A stretch of 64,000 bases of DNA, from the NCBI RefSeq assembly GCF_900142295.1, contig NZ_FSRL01000001.1, forward strand, positions 620,001-684,000. Reading direction: 5' to 3'. The stretch comes from Vannielia litorea. GTDB taxonomy: Bacteria > Pseudomonadota > Alphaproteobacteria > Rhodobacterales > Rhodobacteraceae. Made by a program: the position numbers and the translations under genes. Within the stretch, counting starts at the first letter, position 1. Every line of letters begins with the position of its first letter. A model generated the notes under the pieces. It saw only the letters and a list, made by a program, of their open reading frames with translations, did no database searches and was not told the origin of the DNA. Positions 10,307-20,564 of this stretch are shown here, piece after piece.

Positions 10307-10513
10307 TCAGAGCAGCTTGAGGTCGCCCGCGCTTTCGCGGCCATCGCGGCCGGGGATCATCTCGTAGCTGATCTTCTGGTTGTCGGCGAGGCCGGTGAGG
10401 CCGGCGCGCTCGACGGCCGAGATGTGGACGAAAATGTCCTTGCCGCCATCATCCGGCGCGATGAAGCCGTAACCCTTTGTCGTATTGAACCATTTCACGG
10501 TGCCGGTGGGCAT
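10307..10513 (-). CDS. Cold-shock domain protein
   Basis: A 68-residue single CSD protein that binds single-stranded nucleic acid, acting as an RNA chaperone or transcription antiterminator. RNP1 is KGYGFIAP (about 13-20) and RNP2 is DIFVHISAVE (about 26-35), after the family opening TGTVKWFN. Length is typical of CspA-type proteins. A GGGAGAAA ribosome-binding site precedes the ATG. A short hairpin (10295-10307) lies at the stop. The gene is divergent from the ArsC/Spx-like gene across a 202-base gap that is noticeably less GC-rich than its surroundings. Confidence 0.94.
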   Translation of the reverse strand: MPTGTVKWFNTTKGYGFIAPDDGGKDIFVHISAVERAGLTGLADNQKISYEMIPGRDGRESAGDLKLL

Positions 10514-10715
10514 TCCGTTTCTCCCTCTTTCATCACCCGGCCCTGAACTGCGGGCCGTTTGCAGTCCGGTCTTCAGTCATCCGGTCCGCGTCAGAGGCAG
10601 TATCGGTCGTGAAGTCTCCGTGCCCCGAGGATTGTGGTGCGTTGTAAAAAACGCAAGACAAAGCCTGAGCCTTGCGGGGATTCTCGCGGAATTGGCGGAA
10701 AAAGGGGCATATGCG

Positions 10716-11027
10716 ATGAAAATTTACGGGTTAAAGACGTGCGATACCTGCCGAAAAGCCGTGAAAACAAGCGGGGCGGAGCTTGTGGACGTGCGCGAAA
10801 ATCCGCTTACCCGTGGTCAACTGGAGAAATTCTGGGCTGCCTTCGGGGAGGCGCTGATCAATCGCAAGTCGACGACCTGGCGGGGATTGAGCGAGGCGGA
10901 GCGGGCGGGTGAGTCGCTGGACCTGCTGGCCGCCCATCCGACGCTGATGAAGCGCCCGGTGGTGGAGAAGGACGGACGGCTGTGGCTGGGCTGGGGGGCC
11001 GAGGTTCAGGCGGAGGTGCAGGGATAG
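10716..11027 (+). CDS. ArsC/Spx/MgsR-family protein
   Basis: A 103-residue thioredoxin-fold protein of the ArsC/Spx family. A redox CxxC (C9-D-T-C12) opens the sequence (MKIYGLKTCDTCRK), followed by the family phrases NPLTRGQLEKFW and LINRKSTTWRGLSEAER, and TLMKRPVVEKDGRLWLGW near the C-terminus. Many alphaproteobacterial homologues are annotated only as arsenate-reductase-like; the basic triad of true ArsC is not obvious, so arsenate reduction should not be assumed. The ATG at 10716 is chosen for the AAAGGGG site upstream. It ends five bases from the convergent DoxX gene. Confidence 0.85.
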   Translation: MKIYGLKTCDTCRKAVKTSGAELVDVRENPLTRGQLEKFWAAFGEALINRKSTTWRGLSEAERAGESLDLLAAHPTLMKRPVVEKDGRLWLGWGAEVQAEVQG

Positions 11028-11031
11028 GCGC

Positions 11032-11598
11032 TCAGGCCGGGGCAACCGAAGGGCCGCGCCAGGAGATCAGCGCCCGGTCGACCGAGAGCGGCCCGGCGCC
11101 GCGCAGCACCAGCACGCCGAGCGTAAAGACCCAGAAGGCGCGCTGGTCGAGCAGGAGGGCGCCTGACGGCGCGTCGAACCATGCGCCGATGTCATCGCCG
11201 GTCACGCCGTGGCCGTAGACATCGACGATGCTCTGAACGGCGACGAAGCCGATCATCGCCAGCGAGGCGAGGCGGGTGAAGAGGCCGATCACGATGGCGA
11301 CGGGCAGGATCACCTCGGCCCAGGTGCCGGCGAGGGTGACGGCCCAGTGAAAGACCGAGAGCTGCGAAACGTCGTAGTTCACGGCCTCCATCGCCTTGGG
11401 AAAGATCGTGACATAGGCGCCGGCGTCGGGGCGGAAGAGGCCGAGCAGCCCCTCGCCGAACTTCGAGAGGCCGGAGTTGAGGTAGTAGACCAGCAGCACG
11501 CCGGCGAAGACCAGCCGGGCGAGGGTCGGGATGAGCCAGGGCGCGGCGGCTTCGAGCCGGGCGGCGGCGGCGTCGTAGAGGCTGAGGAGGCGGGTCAT
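11032..11598 (-). CDS. DoxX-family membrane protein of the bufferin operon
   Basis: A 188-residue inner-membrane protein of the DoxX family with four hydrophobic segments (LARLVFAGVLLVYYLNSG, VTLAGTWAEVILPVAIVIGLF, LASLAMIGFVAVQSIVDVY and RAFWVFTLGVLVLRG). DoxX proteins are quinone-linked or redox-associated membrane proteins, and members are regularly the last gene of DUF2282-DUF692-DUF2063 operons (called BufD in the bufferin literature). Its ATG overlaps the stop of the DUF2063 gene. Its role in peptide maturation or membrane handling is not established. Confidence 0.87.
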   Translation of the reverse strand: MTRLLSLYDAAAARLEAAAPWLIPTLARLVFAGVLLVYYLNSGLSKFGEGLLGLFRPDAGAYVTIFPKAMEAVNYDVSQLSVFHWAVTLAGTWAEVILPVAIVIGLFTRLASLAMIGFVAVQSIVDVYGHGVTGDDIGAWFDAPSGALLLDQRAFWVFTLGVLVLRGAGPLSVDRALISWRGPSVAPA

Positions 11599-12296
11599 GG
11601 CTGAGGCTCCGTGAGCGCACCGCCGGAGAGGAGGGCGGTGAGCGTTTCGGTGATGTCGAAGCCATCGGGCGTGGCCTCTTCGAGGGTCTCACCGGCGGCA
11701 AGACCGGCGAGGAAGGCAGGGGCCTCGGGGGCGAGCAGGGTGAGCTGCGGGTCGTAGCCGGGGCGGGTGACGAGCACGCTTTGCGCCTGCGGTTCGGGCT
11801 TGGGCCCTTCGCCCCGGGTGAAGCGCCAGATCGCGTGGATCGGATAGGGCGACTGCACGAGGCGAACGGAGGGCGCGAGGGCGAAGCGGCTCTGCGGCGT
11901 GATCGTGGCGGGGTTGGCGGGCGTGCTGTCGGCGGCGTGATAGCTCTCGCGGCGGGCCTGCTCGAGCCGGGCCACATCGGGGAGATAGGGCAGGTGGGCG
12001 ACGGGCGGGAAGCTGGCGAGAAACCCCGCGAAGCTGCCGCCCCATGTGGCGATGCGCGGGTCACGGGGTGGATGCTGGCGGACATACTGGCCGGCGAGGG
12101 CGGAGAAGAAGGCCTCGCCCACGATCCCCTTGATGACCGGGAAGGCCTCGGCCAGCGCCTCGGACAGCGAGACGACGACGTTGTTGCGGTAGACATCGAA
12201 GCGCTTGCCGGCGGGGCGGCCCTTGGGATCGACGAGGCCGGGGGGCACCGGCGCGTCGGGGGCGAGGAGGGCGGAGTGGAAGGCGGACTGGCTCAT
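11595..12296 (-). CDS. DUF2063 protein, bufferin maturation partner (BufC/HvfC type)
   Basis: A 233-residue DUF2063-family protein. These proteins bind the DUF692 enzyme and are thought to present the precursor peptide, as MbnC does for MbnB. The N-terminal domain has the family phrase [19 protein letters not shown] and [19 protein letters not shown]; the C-terminal half is a looser beta domain. The ATG at 12296 overlaps the DUF692 stop, and its own stop overlaps the DoxX start, so maturase, partner and membrane protein are coupled. The partner role is family knowledge; binding is not visible in sequence. Confidence 0.87.
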   Translation of the reverse strand: MSQSAFHSALLAPDAPVPPGLVDPKGRPAGKRFDVYRNNVVVSLSEALAEAFPVIKGIVGEAFFSALAGQYVRQHPPRDPRIATWGGSFAGFLASFPPVAHLPYLPDVARLEQARRESYHAADSTPANPATITPQSRFALAPSVRLVQSPYPIHAIWRFTRGEGPKPEPQAQSVLVTRPGYDPQLTLLAPEAPAFLAGLAAGETLEEATPDGFDITETLTALLSGGALTEPQP

Positions 12297-13147
12297 GCGG
12301 GCACCGGTTCGAGGATGGCGGCGGCGCGCCGGGCCTCCGCCTCCAGCGTGGGGTAATCGGGGATGTCGGCATCCCATTCGATCAGGGTGGGCCGGGGGCC
12401 GGAAAGGCGGATGGTCTCGCGGTAGAGCTGCCAGACCGGGTCCACCACCTCGGCATCGTGGCTGTCGATCAGCAGGCGGTCGCCGTGCTCGTCGCTCTGC
12501 TCGTCATGGCCGCCGAGGTGGATCTCGTGGACGGCGGAGAGCGGGAAATGTTCGATATAGTCAAGCGGGTCGCGCTGCTGGTTGGTGCAGGCGACGTAGA
12601 CATTGTTGACATCCAGCAGCAATCCGCAGCCCGTCCTGCGGGCGATCTCGGCGAGAAAGTCGGTTTCCTCCATGTCGGAGTCCTCGAAGGCGAGGTAGGT
12701 CGAGGGGTTCTCGAGCATCATGGCGCGCCCGATGGTGGCCTGGAGCTGGTCGATGTGAGTGCAGACGCGGGCCAGCGTGGCCTCGGTGTAGGGCAGCGGC
12801 AGCAGGTCGTTCAGGAAGGCGCCTTCGTGGGTGGACCAGGCCAGGTGCTCGGAGAAGCTGGCCGGTTTCAGCCAGGCGCAGAGGTGCTTGAGCCGGGCGA
12901 GGTGCTCGGGGTCCAGCGGGGCCTCGCCGCCGATGGAGAGGCCGACGCCGTGGACGGACATGGGGAAGCGCTCGGAGAGATGGCGGAGCTGGGCCAGCGG
13001 ACGGCCGCCGTCGCCCATGTAGTTCTCGGCGTGGATCTCGAGCCAGGACACGCAGCCGGGCGCGGTGACGAGATCGTTGAAATGCTGGGCCTTGTAGCCC
13101 ACGCCCACCCCGGCGGGGAGGCGGAAATCGGGTGCGGCGCCGGACAT
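12293..13147 (-). CDS. DUF692 multinuclear iron oxidase, bufferin maturase (BufB/HvfB/MbnB type)
   Basis: A 284-residue TIM-barrel protein of the DUF692 (MbnB-like) family. Related iron enzymes convert peptide cysteines to oxazolone/thioamide or thiooxazole groups. Candidate metal ligands appear in order: [50 protein letters not shown] and IEWD, the expected set of His, Glu, Asp and Asn. It lies directly downstream of the DUF2282 precursor gene (66-base gap) and overlaps the DUF2063 gene. Substrate assignment rests on neighbourhood and family knowledge. Confidence 0.92.
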   Translation of the reverse strand: MSGAAPDFRLPAGVGVGYKAQHFNDLVTAPGCVSWLEIHAENYMGDGGRPLAQLRHLSERFPMSVHGVGLSIGGEAPLDPEHLARLKHLCAWLKPASFSEHLAWSTHEGAFLNDLLPLPYTEATLARVCTHIDQLQATIGRAMMLENPSTYLAFEDSDMEETDFLAEIARRTGCGLLLDVNNVYVACTNQQRDPLDYIEHFPLSAVHEIHLGGHDEQSDEHGDRLLIDSHDAEVVDPVWQLYRETIRLSGPRPTLIEWDADIPDYPTLEAEARRAAAILEPVPA

Positions 13148-13213
13148 TGCGCTCTCCTCCGTGCTGGAAAGGGAGGGTGCGCCCGGCCCGAGGGGAGCCG
13201 GGCGCGGGCTGTC

Positions 13214-13516
13214 TTACGAGGCGGGCAGGTCGCGCTCGAGGGCTTCGAGCGAGCCCATGCGCGCGGTGCCGTCGGCCATCGCGGGCAGCTCGATGTCGGC
13301 GCAGGTGCCAGCGGCCACGAGGGTCCAGGCGTTGCCCTGGTAGTCGACGGTCGAGGTGCCCTTGCAGGTGGTGCCGGGACCGGCGGCGCAGTCGTTCTCG
13401 CCGGCCATGGACACGCCGAAGCACTTTTCCTGCTCCTGGGCGGAGGCGGTGCCGGCGGCGGCCATGGCAGCGGCCAGGGAGGCGGCGACGGCGAGGGTCT
13501 TGACGGTGTTGGACAT
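13214..13516 (-). CDS. DUF2282 precursor peptide, bufferin type (BufA1/HvfA)
   Basis: A 100-residue exported precursor. A signal peptide ([18 protein letters not shown], cleavage near residue 26) is followed by a core with four cysteines at 32, 43, 51 and 72, in the contexts EKCFG, ENDCA, TTCKG and GTCAD, the usual DUF2282 arrangement. Matured members of this family bind copper and protect cells from it. It is the first gene of the operon with the DUF692 maturase. AAGGGG lies about eight bases before the ATG. The C-terminal 25 residues ([11 protein letters not shown] onward) are cysteine-free and look like an extension beyond the common core. Confidence 0.9.
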   Translation of the reverse strand: MSNTVKTLAVAASLAAAMAAAGTASAQEQEKCFGVSMAGENDCAAGPGTTCKGTSTVDYQGNAWTLVAAGTCADIELPAMADGTARMGSLEALERDLPAS

Positions 13517-13640
13517 GAGTATCCCCTTGGGTTGGTTTGATTTTCACGGTTTCTCGTGACCCCGGGTCATCCATCCGGGGATGGGGGAACGCTAATCGTC
13601 CGCAGGGGTCACGCGCCATTGACAGGCCCGTGAACACACG
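13517..13640 (-). promoter_or_regulatory. Upstream region of the bufferin operon with a possible ECF-type promoter
   Basis: DUF2282 operons are often driven by extracytoplasmic-function sigma factors. On the minus strand GTGACC (13612-13607), 15 bases and CGTT (13591-13588) form a pattern loosely like such promoters, about 70 bases before the start codon. A palindrome CCCGG/CCGGG (13561-13579) lies closer to the gene. This is a weak match. The gap 13517-13858 otherwise holds only the thrS terminator. Confidence 0.25.
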
Positions 13641-13799
13641 CGGCCGTTATGTCATGCGACAAATGTTGCGCTGCGGCGAAGGGGGGAAGAAACGGCAAGC
13701 CGCGGGAAAGAAAAGGTTTTTCTCGTGAGCGGCGCGGTGGTTCTTGTAACATTCGGGCCCCGGACCGAGTGAATCGGCGGGGAATGGTTACAAAAGCGA

Positions 13800-13830
13800 A
13801 GCGCCGCCCGGATCGGCTCCGGGCGGCGCT
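13800..13830 (-). terminator. Terminator of thrS
   Basis: A 13-bp perfect stem (13800-13812 with 13818-13830) closes a five-base loop. On the minus strand it is followed by TTCGCTTTTG, an interrupted T-tract. It lies 28 bases past the thrS stop. Confidence 0.75.
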
Positions 13831-13858
13831 CACGCTCGAGTGGCGATTGTTACAAGGC

Positions 13859-15841
13859 TCAGCGCAGGTCGGGCGGGGTGGCCTCGGCGGCCAGAGCCTC
13901 GACGATCTCGTCGAACGACTGGACGGCGGTCTGCTTTTCGCCCAGGCGGCGGACCGACACGCTGCGCTCCTCGACCTCGCGGCCGCCGCAGGCGAGGATC
14001 ACCGGCACCTTGCCGACGGAGTGCTCGCGGACCTTGTAGTTGATCTTTTCATTGCGGATGTCGGCCTCGGCGCGGATGCCGCAGGCCTTCAGCGCCTCGG
14101 TGACCTCGGTCACGTAGGCGTCGGCCTCGGAGGTGATGGAGGCGACCACGACCTGGCGGGGGGCCAGCCAGAACGGCAGCTTGCCCTCCCAGTTCTCGAT
14201 CAGGATGCCGACGAAGCGCTCGAAGCTGCCCAGCGTGGCGCGGTGCAGCATGAAGGGGCGGTGCTTGTCGCCGTCGGCCCCGATGTAGGAGGCGCCCAGC
14301 CGCTCGGGCAGGTTGGGGTCGACCTGGAAGGTGCCGCACTGCCAGACCCGGCCGATGGCGTCGGTCAGGTAGAAGTCGAGCTTGGGGCCGTAGAAGGCGC
14401 CGTCGCCGGGCTCGAGCGTGTAGTCGCGGCCCACCGCCTTGATGGCGTTCTCGAGCGCGTTCTCGACGTAGTCCCAGCTTTCCTCGGTGCCGACGCGCTT
14501 TTCGGGGCGGGTGGCGAACTTGATCTCGAACTCCGGAAAGCCGAGCTCCTCGTAGATGTTGGCGAGGAAGTCGATGAAGCGGGCGCATTCGGACTGGATC
14601 TGCTCTTCGGTGCAGAAGATATGCGCATCGTCCTGGGTGAAGCCGCGCACGCGCATGATGCCGTGCAGCGCGCCGGAGGGCTCGAAGCGGGCGCAGGAGC
14701 CGAACTCGGCCAGCCGCAGCGGCAGGTCGCGGTAGGACTTGAGGCCCTGGTTGAACACCTGAACGTGGCAGGGGCAGTTCATCGGCTTCAGCGCGTTGAT
14801 CCGGGTCTGGCTCTTGTCCTTGACCGCGGCATCGTCGTTCTCGCCGTCACGGCTTTCGTCGACTTCGACGAGGAACATGTGGTGCTGGTACTTCTCCCAG
14901 TGGCCCGAGGCCTCCCAGAGCTTGCGGTCGACCACTTGGGGCGTGTTGATCTCGCGGTAGCCGCCGGCGCGCTGCTTGCGGCGCATGTAGTCTTGCAGCG
15001 TGGTGTAGATCGTCCAGCCGTTGGGGTGCCAGAAGACCTGGCCGGGGGCCTCTTCCTGCATGTGGAAGAGGTCCATCTCGCGCCCCAAGCGGCGGTGGTC
15101 GCGCTTTTCGGCTTCCTCCAGAAAGGTGAGATGGGCCTTCAGGTCATCACGGTTCTTGAAGGCCACGCCGTAGATACGCTGAAGCATCGGGCGGCTGGAA
15201 TCGCCGCGCCAGTAGGCGCCTGCGACCTTCATCAGCTTGAAGGCATCCGCCGGGAGCTGGCCGGTGTGCTGGAGGTGCGGGCCGCGGCAGAGATCCTGCC
15301 AGGGCCCGTGCCAGTACATCCGGATCGGCTGACCGTCGTCGGGGATCATGTTCACCAGCTCGACCTTGTAGTTTTCGCCGGTCTTTTCGTAGTGCGCGAT
15401 GGCATCGGCGCGCGACCAGACCTCGGTGCGGACGGGGTCGCGGGCGTTGATGATCTGCTTCATCTTCGCCTCGATTGCGCCGAGATCCTCGGGCGTGAAG
15501 GGCTCGGCGCGGTCGAAGTCGTAATACCAGCCGTTCTCGATGACCGGGCCGATGGTGACGCGGGTGTCGGGCCAGAGCTCCTGCACGGCGCGGGCCATGA
15601 CATGGGCGAGGTCGTGGCGGATGAGCTCCAGCGCGGGGGCATCGTCCTTCATGGTGTTGATGGCGATCTGCGCATCGGCCTCGATGGGCCAGGCGAGATC
15701 GTGATGCTTGCCGTCGACCATCGCGGAGATGGCGGATTTGGCGAGGGACTTGGAGATGGATTCGGCCACTTCGGCAGGGGTGACCCCGGCCTCGAATTGC
15801 CGCGCATTGCCATCGGGGAAAGTAAGGGAGATCTGGGCCAT
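13859..15841 (-). CDS. thrS: Threonyl-tRNA synthetase
   Basis: Class II synthetase of 660 residues. The order is normal: TGS domain (about 1-62, ISLTFPDGN), editing domain with [12 protein letters not shown], then the catalytic core. The core shows the zinc-site NCPCHVQVF, motif 2 ([21 protein letters not shown]), motif 3 ([12 protein letters not shown]) and a C-terminal anticodon-binding domain ([16 protein letters not shown]). The ATG at 15841 is chosen because GAGGAGAG lies seven bases upstream; ten further codons are open but unlikely. It is a single-gene unit divergent from the MFS gene, with a good terminator. Confidence 0.97.
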   Translation of the reverse strand: MAQISLTFPDGNARQFEAGVTPAEVAESISKSLAKSAISAMVDGKHHDLAWPIEADAQIAINTMKDDAPALELIRHDLAHVMARAVQELWPDTRVTIGPVIENGWYYDFDRAEPFTPEDLGAIEAKMKQIINARDPVRTEVWSRADAIAHYEKTGENYKVELVNMIPDDGQPIRMYWHGPWQDLCRGPHLQHTGQLPADAFKLMKVAGAYWRGDSSRPMLQRIYGVAFKNRDDLKAHLTFLEEAEKRDHRRLGREMDLFHMQEEAPGQVFWHPNGWTIYTTLQDYMRRKQRAGGYREINTPQVVDRKLWEASGHWEKYQHHMFLVEVDESRDGENDDAAVKDKSQTRINALKPMNCPCHVQVFNQGLKSYRDLPLRLAEFGSCARFEPSGALHGIMRVRGFTQDDAHIFCTEEQIQSECARFIDFLANIYEELGFPEFEIKFATRPEKRVGTEESWDYVENALENAIKAVGRDYTLEPGDGAFYGPKLDFYLTDAIGRVWQCGTFQVDPNLPERLGASYIGADGDKHRPFMLHRATLGSFERFVGILIENWEGKLPFWLAPRQVVVASITSEADAYVTEVTEALKACGIRAEADIRNEKINYKVREHSVGKVPVILACGGREVEERSVSVRRLGEKQTAVQSFDEIVEALAAEATPPDLR

Positions 15842-16014
15842 ATCGGCTCTCCTCGTCGGTTTGGCGCCCACGGAACGCCCGGTTGCGGGTATGTCGTTGG
15901 CGCTCTTTGGCCGGTGGACGCGCCCATGTCAACCGGGGGGGGCGGTGGCGGGGGCGGGATCGAGTATCTCGGGCAGGAAAACGAACCGGTTCGGGGTTGG
16001 GGCGTATATGTTGC

Positions 16015-17286
16015 ATGACTGTTGCAGACCGGGCGTTCGATGCGCTGACCGACGAGAGCCGCGCGGAAGCGCAAGACATCACCGAGGCCGCGCGGGGCGC
16101 GGAGGCGGGAAACTTCTTGCGGCATGGGGCGGCGCTTTCGTTGAGCAAGCTGGCGGACGGGTTGATCGACCCCAAGCTGGTGCTGGCCTGGCTGATGGGG
16201 GCGCTGGGGGCACCAGCCGCGCTGACTGGCCTGCTGGTGCCGGTGCGGGAGGCCGGTGCGCTGGTGCCGCAGTTGTTTACCGCTGCGCGGATCCGGGCGA
16301 TGGGGCGGCGCAAGTGGGCCTGGGCCTTCGGCGCGGCAGGGCAGGGGGCTGCGGCGCTGGTGATCCTGGGCGCGGCGCTGCTGCTGGAAGGCTGGGCAGC
16401 CGGCGTGGTGATCGTGGGCGCGCTGGCGGTGCTGGCGGTGGCGCGGTCGGTCTGTTCGGTGAGCTACAAGGATGTGCTGGGCAAGACCGTGGACAAGCCG
16501 CGCCGGGGCACGGTGACGGGCTTTGCGGCCTCGGTGGCCTCGGCGGGGGTGCTGCTGTTCGCCGGGGTGCTGATGCTCGGCGGGCTGGAGAGATTTCAAC
16601 TCGTGGCGGGCGCGATTGCGCTGGCGGGGGCGGCCTGGCTGGGAGCGGCTTGGATTTTTGCGACAATTGCCGAGGAGGACCGGCCCGGCAATGCGGAGGG
16701 CGAGGCGACCGGGTTGGGGCAATTGGCGCTGCTGCGCGAGGACGCCGACCTGCGCCGCTTCGTACTGGCGCGGGTGCTGCTCCTGCCGACCGCGCTGGCT
16801 CCGCCCTACCTGGTGATGCTGGCCGGGCAGGCGGGGGACGACCGCTGGGGCGCTCTGGGCGCGATGCTGGCGGCCTCGGCGCTGGCGGGACTGGTCTCGG
16901 GCTGGATCTGGGGGCGGCTTTCGGACCGCTCGTCGCGGCTGGTGCTGGCGATCTCGGGTGCGGTGGCGGCAGGCTTCCTGGCGGCGGCAGTGATCCTGCA
17001 GGGCGCGATGGGCACGGCCTGGGCGGCGCCGCTGGTGCTGTTCGGCCTGATGGTCAGCTACCGCGGCGTGCGGATCGGACGCTCGACCTACCTGGTGAAC
17101 CTGGCGCCGGAGGAGCGGCGGGCCAGCTACACGGCGGTGGCCAACACCACGGTGGGCGTGGCGCTGCTGGGCGGCGGGGCGTTTGGCGTGCTGGCCTCGG
17201 TGACGGGGCCGGGGGTGGTGCTGGCGGTCTTCGCGGTGGTGGCGGCCGGGGGCGCGGGGTTGGCCTTTGCGATGAAGGAGGTTTGA
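16015..17286 (+). CDS. MFS-type transporter
   Basis: A 423-residue inner-membrane protein with about ten to twelve hydrophobic helices and a major-facilitator pattern, including SDRSSRLVLA (the SDRxGRK-type loop after helix 8) and VRIGRSTYLVNLAPEERRASY. The amphipathic N-terminal 40 residues are cytosolic. No substrate can be inferred; the loop resembles permeases annotated only as MFS transporter. It is divergent from thrS across 173 bases and ends in a dispersed hairpin element shared with the convergent valS. Confidence 0.8.
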   Translation: MTVADRAFDALTDESRAEAQDITEAARGAEAGNFLRHGAALSLSKLADGLIDPKLVLAWLMGALGAPAALTGLLVPVREAGALVPQLFTAARIRAMGRRKWAWAFGAAGQGAAALVILGAALLLEGWAAGVVIVGALAVLAVARSVCSVSYKDVLGKTVDKPRRGTVTGFAASVASAGVLLFAGVLMLGGLERFQLVAGAIALAGAAWLGAAWIFATIAEEDRPGNAEGEATGLGQLALLREDADLRRFVLARVLLLPTALAPPYLVMLAGQAGDDRWGALGAMLAASALAGLVSGWIWGRLSDRSSRLVLAISGAVAAGFLAAAVILQGAMGTAWAAPLVLFGLMVSYRGVRIGRSTYLVNLAPEERRASYTAVANTTVGVALLGGGAFGVLASVTGPGVVLAVFAVVAAGGAGLAFAMKEV

Positions 17287-17288
17287 TG

Positions 17289-17313
17289 GTGGGTGAGCAG
17301 ATTGCCCACCCTA
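17289..17313. repeat. Dispersed intergenic hairpin element, copy 2
   Basis: GGGTGAGCAGATTGCCCACC (17291-17310) is the same element as at 7301, with one mismatch in the stem. It lies between the stop of the MFS gene and the stop of the convergent valS, where it could terminate both. Confidence 0.7.
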
Positions 17314-17317
17314 CCTG

Positions 17318-20300
17318 TCATCCGATCTCCGCGAGCCGGGCTAGGGCCTCCTTGAGCTTGGCCTCTTCTTCCTGCCGTTCGGCGAGGTTGGCTTCGGCCT
17401 CTTCCACCACCTCGGGGGGGGCGTTCTCGGCGAACTTGGGGTTCTTGAGACGGCCCTGGAGCCCGCCGATTTCCTTGGCGAGCTTGCCGAGGGTCTTTTC
17501 GAGGCGGGATTTTTCTTCTTCGATGTCGATGAGGTCGGCGACGGGCAGGCCGAAGGTGCCGCCGGAGACGGCGATGGTGAGGGCGCCCTTGGGCATGGTG
17601 TCGGCCCGTGTCAGCGACTCGACGCGGGCGAGGCGCTTGATCAGGGCCTCGTTGGCGGCATAGGCGGCCTCGCCCTCGGGCGTGAGGGAGACCTGCACCA
17701 GCGGCACGTGCAGCCCGGCGGGGACGTGCATTTGCGCGCGAGCGGAGCGGATGGCCTCGATGAGGGAGATCACCCAGTTCATCTCGGCATCGGCGGCCGG
17801 GTCGATCAGCTCGGGGCCGTAGGTGGGCCACTCGGCGTGCATCACGAAGCCGTCGTGGCCCTTCTCGGCCCAGAGCTCCTCGGTGATGAAGGGCATGATG
17901 GGGTGGAGCAGGATCAGCACCTGGTCGAGCGCCCAGGACATGGTTTGCCGGGTTTCCTCGGCCGCGTCGGTATCGAACAGCGGTTTGGAGAACTCGATAT
18001 ACCAGTCGCAGAAGGTGCCCCAGGTGAAGCTGTAGAGCGCCTGTGCGGCGTCGTTGAAGCGGTAGTTGGCGAGCGCGTCGTCGACGGCGGCGCGGGTCTT
18101 GGCAAGCTCGCCGACGATCCAGCGGTTGACGGTGGATTGCGGCTCGGGGCGGTCCGTTGGACGGGCCTCGAAGACGCCGTTCATCTCGGCGAAGCGGGCG
18201 GCGTTCCAGAGCTTGGTGCCGAAGTTGCGGTAGCCGGCGATGCGCTGGGTGTCGAGCTTGAGCACGCCGCCGAGGGCGGCCATGGCGGCCGACGAAAAGC
18301 GCAGCGCGTCGGCGCCGAACTCGTCGATGATCTCCAGCGGGTCGATGACGTTGCCCACGGACTTGGACATCTTCTTGCCCTTGGCGTCGCGCACGAGGCC
18401 GTGGAGGTAGACCTCGCGGAAGGGGACTTCGCCGACCACGGCGAGCTGCATCATCATCATCCGGGCGACCCAGAAGAAGATGATGTCTTGCCCGGTGACG
18501 AGGGCGGAGGTGGGGAAATAGCGGGCCAGTTCCGGGGTTTGCTCGGGCCAGCCGAGGGTGCCGATGGGCCAGAGGCCGGAGGAGAACCAGGTGTCGAGCA
18601 CGTCCGGGTCGCGCCAGACGGGGTAGACCAGGTGGGTCGGGTCCTGGCTGACGTTGTACTCGGCCAGGGAGGCGGCGAGGGTGTCGATGGCCTCGGCGCG
18701 GCCCGAGACCTCGACGATGCGGGCGTGGTTGATCGGTGTGGGCGTGTCGGCCAGCTCGTTCTTGAACTTGTGGGTGACGGTCTCGAAGGCGGCGGCGCAA
18801 TGGTGGACGGTGCCTGCATGGACCATGCCCTCGCCCAGCAGGCGGGCCAGCTCGACATGGTCGAGGGCGCCGTCACTCTCGTCGTCCTTGAAGTCGGGCG
18901 CGGAGAGGTCGAGGCCATACCAGACCGGGATCTGGTGACCCCACCAGAGCTGGCGGGAGATGCACCAGGGCTCGATGTTGTCGAGCCAGTTGTAGTAGGT
19001 CTTCTCGCCGGATTCGGGGAGAATCTTGACCTCGCCGGTGCGCACCGCATCGAGCGCGGGCCCGACGATCTTTTCGGCGTCGACGAACCATTGGTCGGTG
19101 AGCATGGGCTCGATGACGACCTTGGAGCGGTCGCCGAAGGGCTGCATGATCGGTTTGTTCTCGACATGGGGCATGAGGCCGCCGTCGAAGCAGACCTCGC
19201 CCTCGTCGTCGGGCGGGGCGGGGACCATGACGGCGAGGCCCTCGTCGGTGATCTGCTGCACCACGCGCTTGCGGGCCTCGAAACGGTCGAGGCCGCGCAG
19301 GTCGTCGGGCACCAGGTTGAGGGTGTCGACCTCGGCCTCGGTGAAGGCCGCGCCATTGGCGATGTCCTGGGCGCGGGCGGCGCAGGTGGCGTAATCCTCG
19401 CCGTCGTCGCGGAGGTTCGCCCGGGTGTCCATCAGGCGGTAGAGCGGGATGCCGTTGCGGGTGGCGACTCCGTAGTCGTTGAAGTCGTGGGCGCCGGTGA
19501 TCTTGACCGCGCCGGAGCCGAAATTCGGGTCGGGATACTCGTCGGTGATGATCGGGATCAACCGGCGGTGCGCCTTGGGGCCGACCGGAATTTCACAGAG
19601 TTTTCCGACGATTGGGGCGTAACGCTCATCCGATGGATGAACCGCCACCGCGCCGTCGCCCAGCATGGTTTCAGGCCGGGTGGTGGCGATCGAGATGTAG
19701 TCGCGGGTCTCGCGGAGCAGGATGTTTCCGTCTTCGTCCTTCTCGACGTATTCGTAGGTTTCGCCCCCAGCGAGCGGGTACTTGAAGTGCCACATGTGGC
19801 CCGCGACTTCGAGGTTTTCGACCTCGAGATCGGAGATCGCGGTTTCGAAATGCGGGTCCCAGTTGACCAGGCGCTTGCCGCGATAGATCAGGCCCTTTTC
19901 GTACATGTCGACGAAGACCTTGATCACGGCGTCGTGGAAGTTGGGCGCGCCGCTGCCCGCCTCGGGGTCGCCCGCCGCGCCGCCCATGGTGAAGGCCTCG
20001 CGGGACCAGTCGCAGCTTGCGCCAAGGCGCTTGAGTTGGCCGATGATGGTGCCGCGGGATTTGCCCTTCTGCTGCCAGACCCGCTCGAGAAACCTCTCGC
20101 GGCCCATCTCCACCCGGGTCGGCTCGCCGTTGGCGGCCATCTCGCGCTCGGTCACCATCTGGGTGGCGATGCCCGCGTGGTCGGTGCCGGGCTGCCAGAG
20201 CGTGTCGAACCCGCGCATGCGGTGCCAGCGGATGAGAATGTCCTGCAGCGTGTTGTTGAAGGCGTGGCCCATGTGGAGCGAGCCGGTCACGTTGGGGGGC

Positions 20301-20428
20301 GGGATCATGATGGAATAGGTCTCGGGCCGGCGGGCGGCGACACCGGCGGCGAAGGCGCCTGCCTTCTCCCATGCCGCGTAGATGCGGCCTTCGGCTTCGC
20401 TCGCGTCGAACGTCTTTTCCATCGCCAT
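17318..20428 (-). CDS. valS: Valyl-tRNA synthetase
   Basis: Class I synthetase of 1036 residues, longer than E. coli ValRS (951) but usual in alphaproteobacteria. The HIGH motif is in [15 protein letters not shown] (about 44-58), followed by the CP1 editing domain ([22 protein letters not shown] type) and [10 protein letters not shown]-terminal coiled-coil tRNA arm contains [25 protein letters not shown]. The ATG at 20428 has GGAGAG six bases upstream. It is divergent from the CoxL-like gene over 136 bases and convergent with the MFS gene. Confidence 0.97.
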   Translation of the reverse strand: MAMEKTFDASEAEGRIYAAWEKAGAFAAGVAARRPETYSIMIPPPNVTGSLHMGHAFNNTLQDILIRWHRMRGFDTLWQPGTDHAGIATQMVTEREMAANGEPTRVEMGRERFLERVWQQKGKSRGTIIGQLKRLGASCDWSREAFTMGGAAGDPEAGSGAPNFHDAVIKVFVDMYEKGLIYRGKRLVNWDPHFETAISDLEVENLEVAGHMWHFKYPLAGGETYEYVEKDEDGNILLRETRDYISIATTRPETMLGDGAVAVHPSDERYAPIVGKLCEIPVGPKAHRRLIPIITDEYPDPNFGSGAVKITGAHDFNDYGVATRNGIPLYRLMDTRANLRDDGEDYATCAARAQDIANGAAFTEAEVDTLNLVPDDLRGLDRFEARKRVVQQITDEGLAVMVPAPPDDEGEVCFDGGLMPHVENKPIMQPFGDRSKVVIEPMLTDQWFVDAEKIVGPALDAVRTGEVKILPESGEKTYYNWLDNIEPWCISRQLWWGHQIPVWYGLDLSAPDFKDDESDGALDHVELARLLGEGMVHAGTVHHCAAAFETVTHKFKNELADTPTPINHARIVEVSGRAEAIDTLAASLAEYNVSQDPTHLVYPVWRDPDVLDTWFSSGLWPIGTLGWPEQTPELARYFPTSALVTGQDIIFFWVARMMMMQLAVVGEVPFREVYLHGLVRDAKGKKMSKSVGNVIDPLEIIDEFGADALRFSSAAMAALGGVLKLDTQRIAGYRNFGTKLWNAARFAEMNGVFEARPTDRPEPQSTVNRWIVGELAKTRAAVDDALANYRFNDAAQALYSFTWGTFCDWYIEFSKPLFDTDAAEETRQTMSWALDQVLILLHPIMPFITEELWAEKGHDGFVMHAEWPTYGPELIDPAADAEMNWVISLIEAIRSARAQMHVPAGLHVPLVQVSLTPEGEAAYAANEALIKRLARVESLTRADTMPKGALTIAVSGGTFGLPVADLIDIEEEKSRLEKTLGKLAKEIGGLQGRLKNPKFAENAPPEVVEEAEANLAERQEEEAKLKEALARLAEIG

Positions 20429-20564
20429 GGTGGCTCTCCGGCTTTGTCCTGCTTGGGCCGAGGGGATACCCAATCGGGCGGGCGAGGGAAAGCCCGTGCT
20501 GGCTCTGGACAGCGGGGCGCAGAGGGCTAGTGTCTCACGGGCCAGCCAAGAGGGAGCACGCCGC

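Noticed and set aside
13649-16018. Very long open frame on the plus strand across thrS
   Set aside because: It is antisense to thrS, whose product is unmistakable. Long antisense frames are expected in GC-rich coding DNA.
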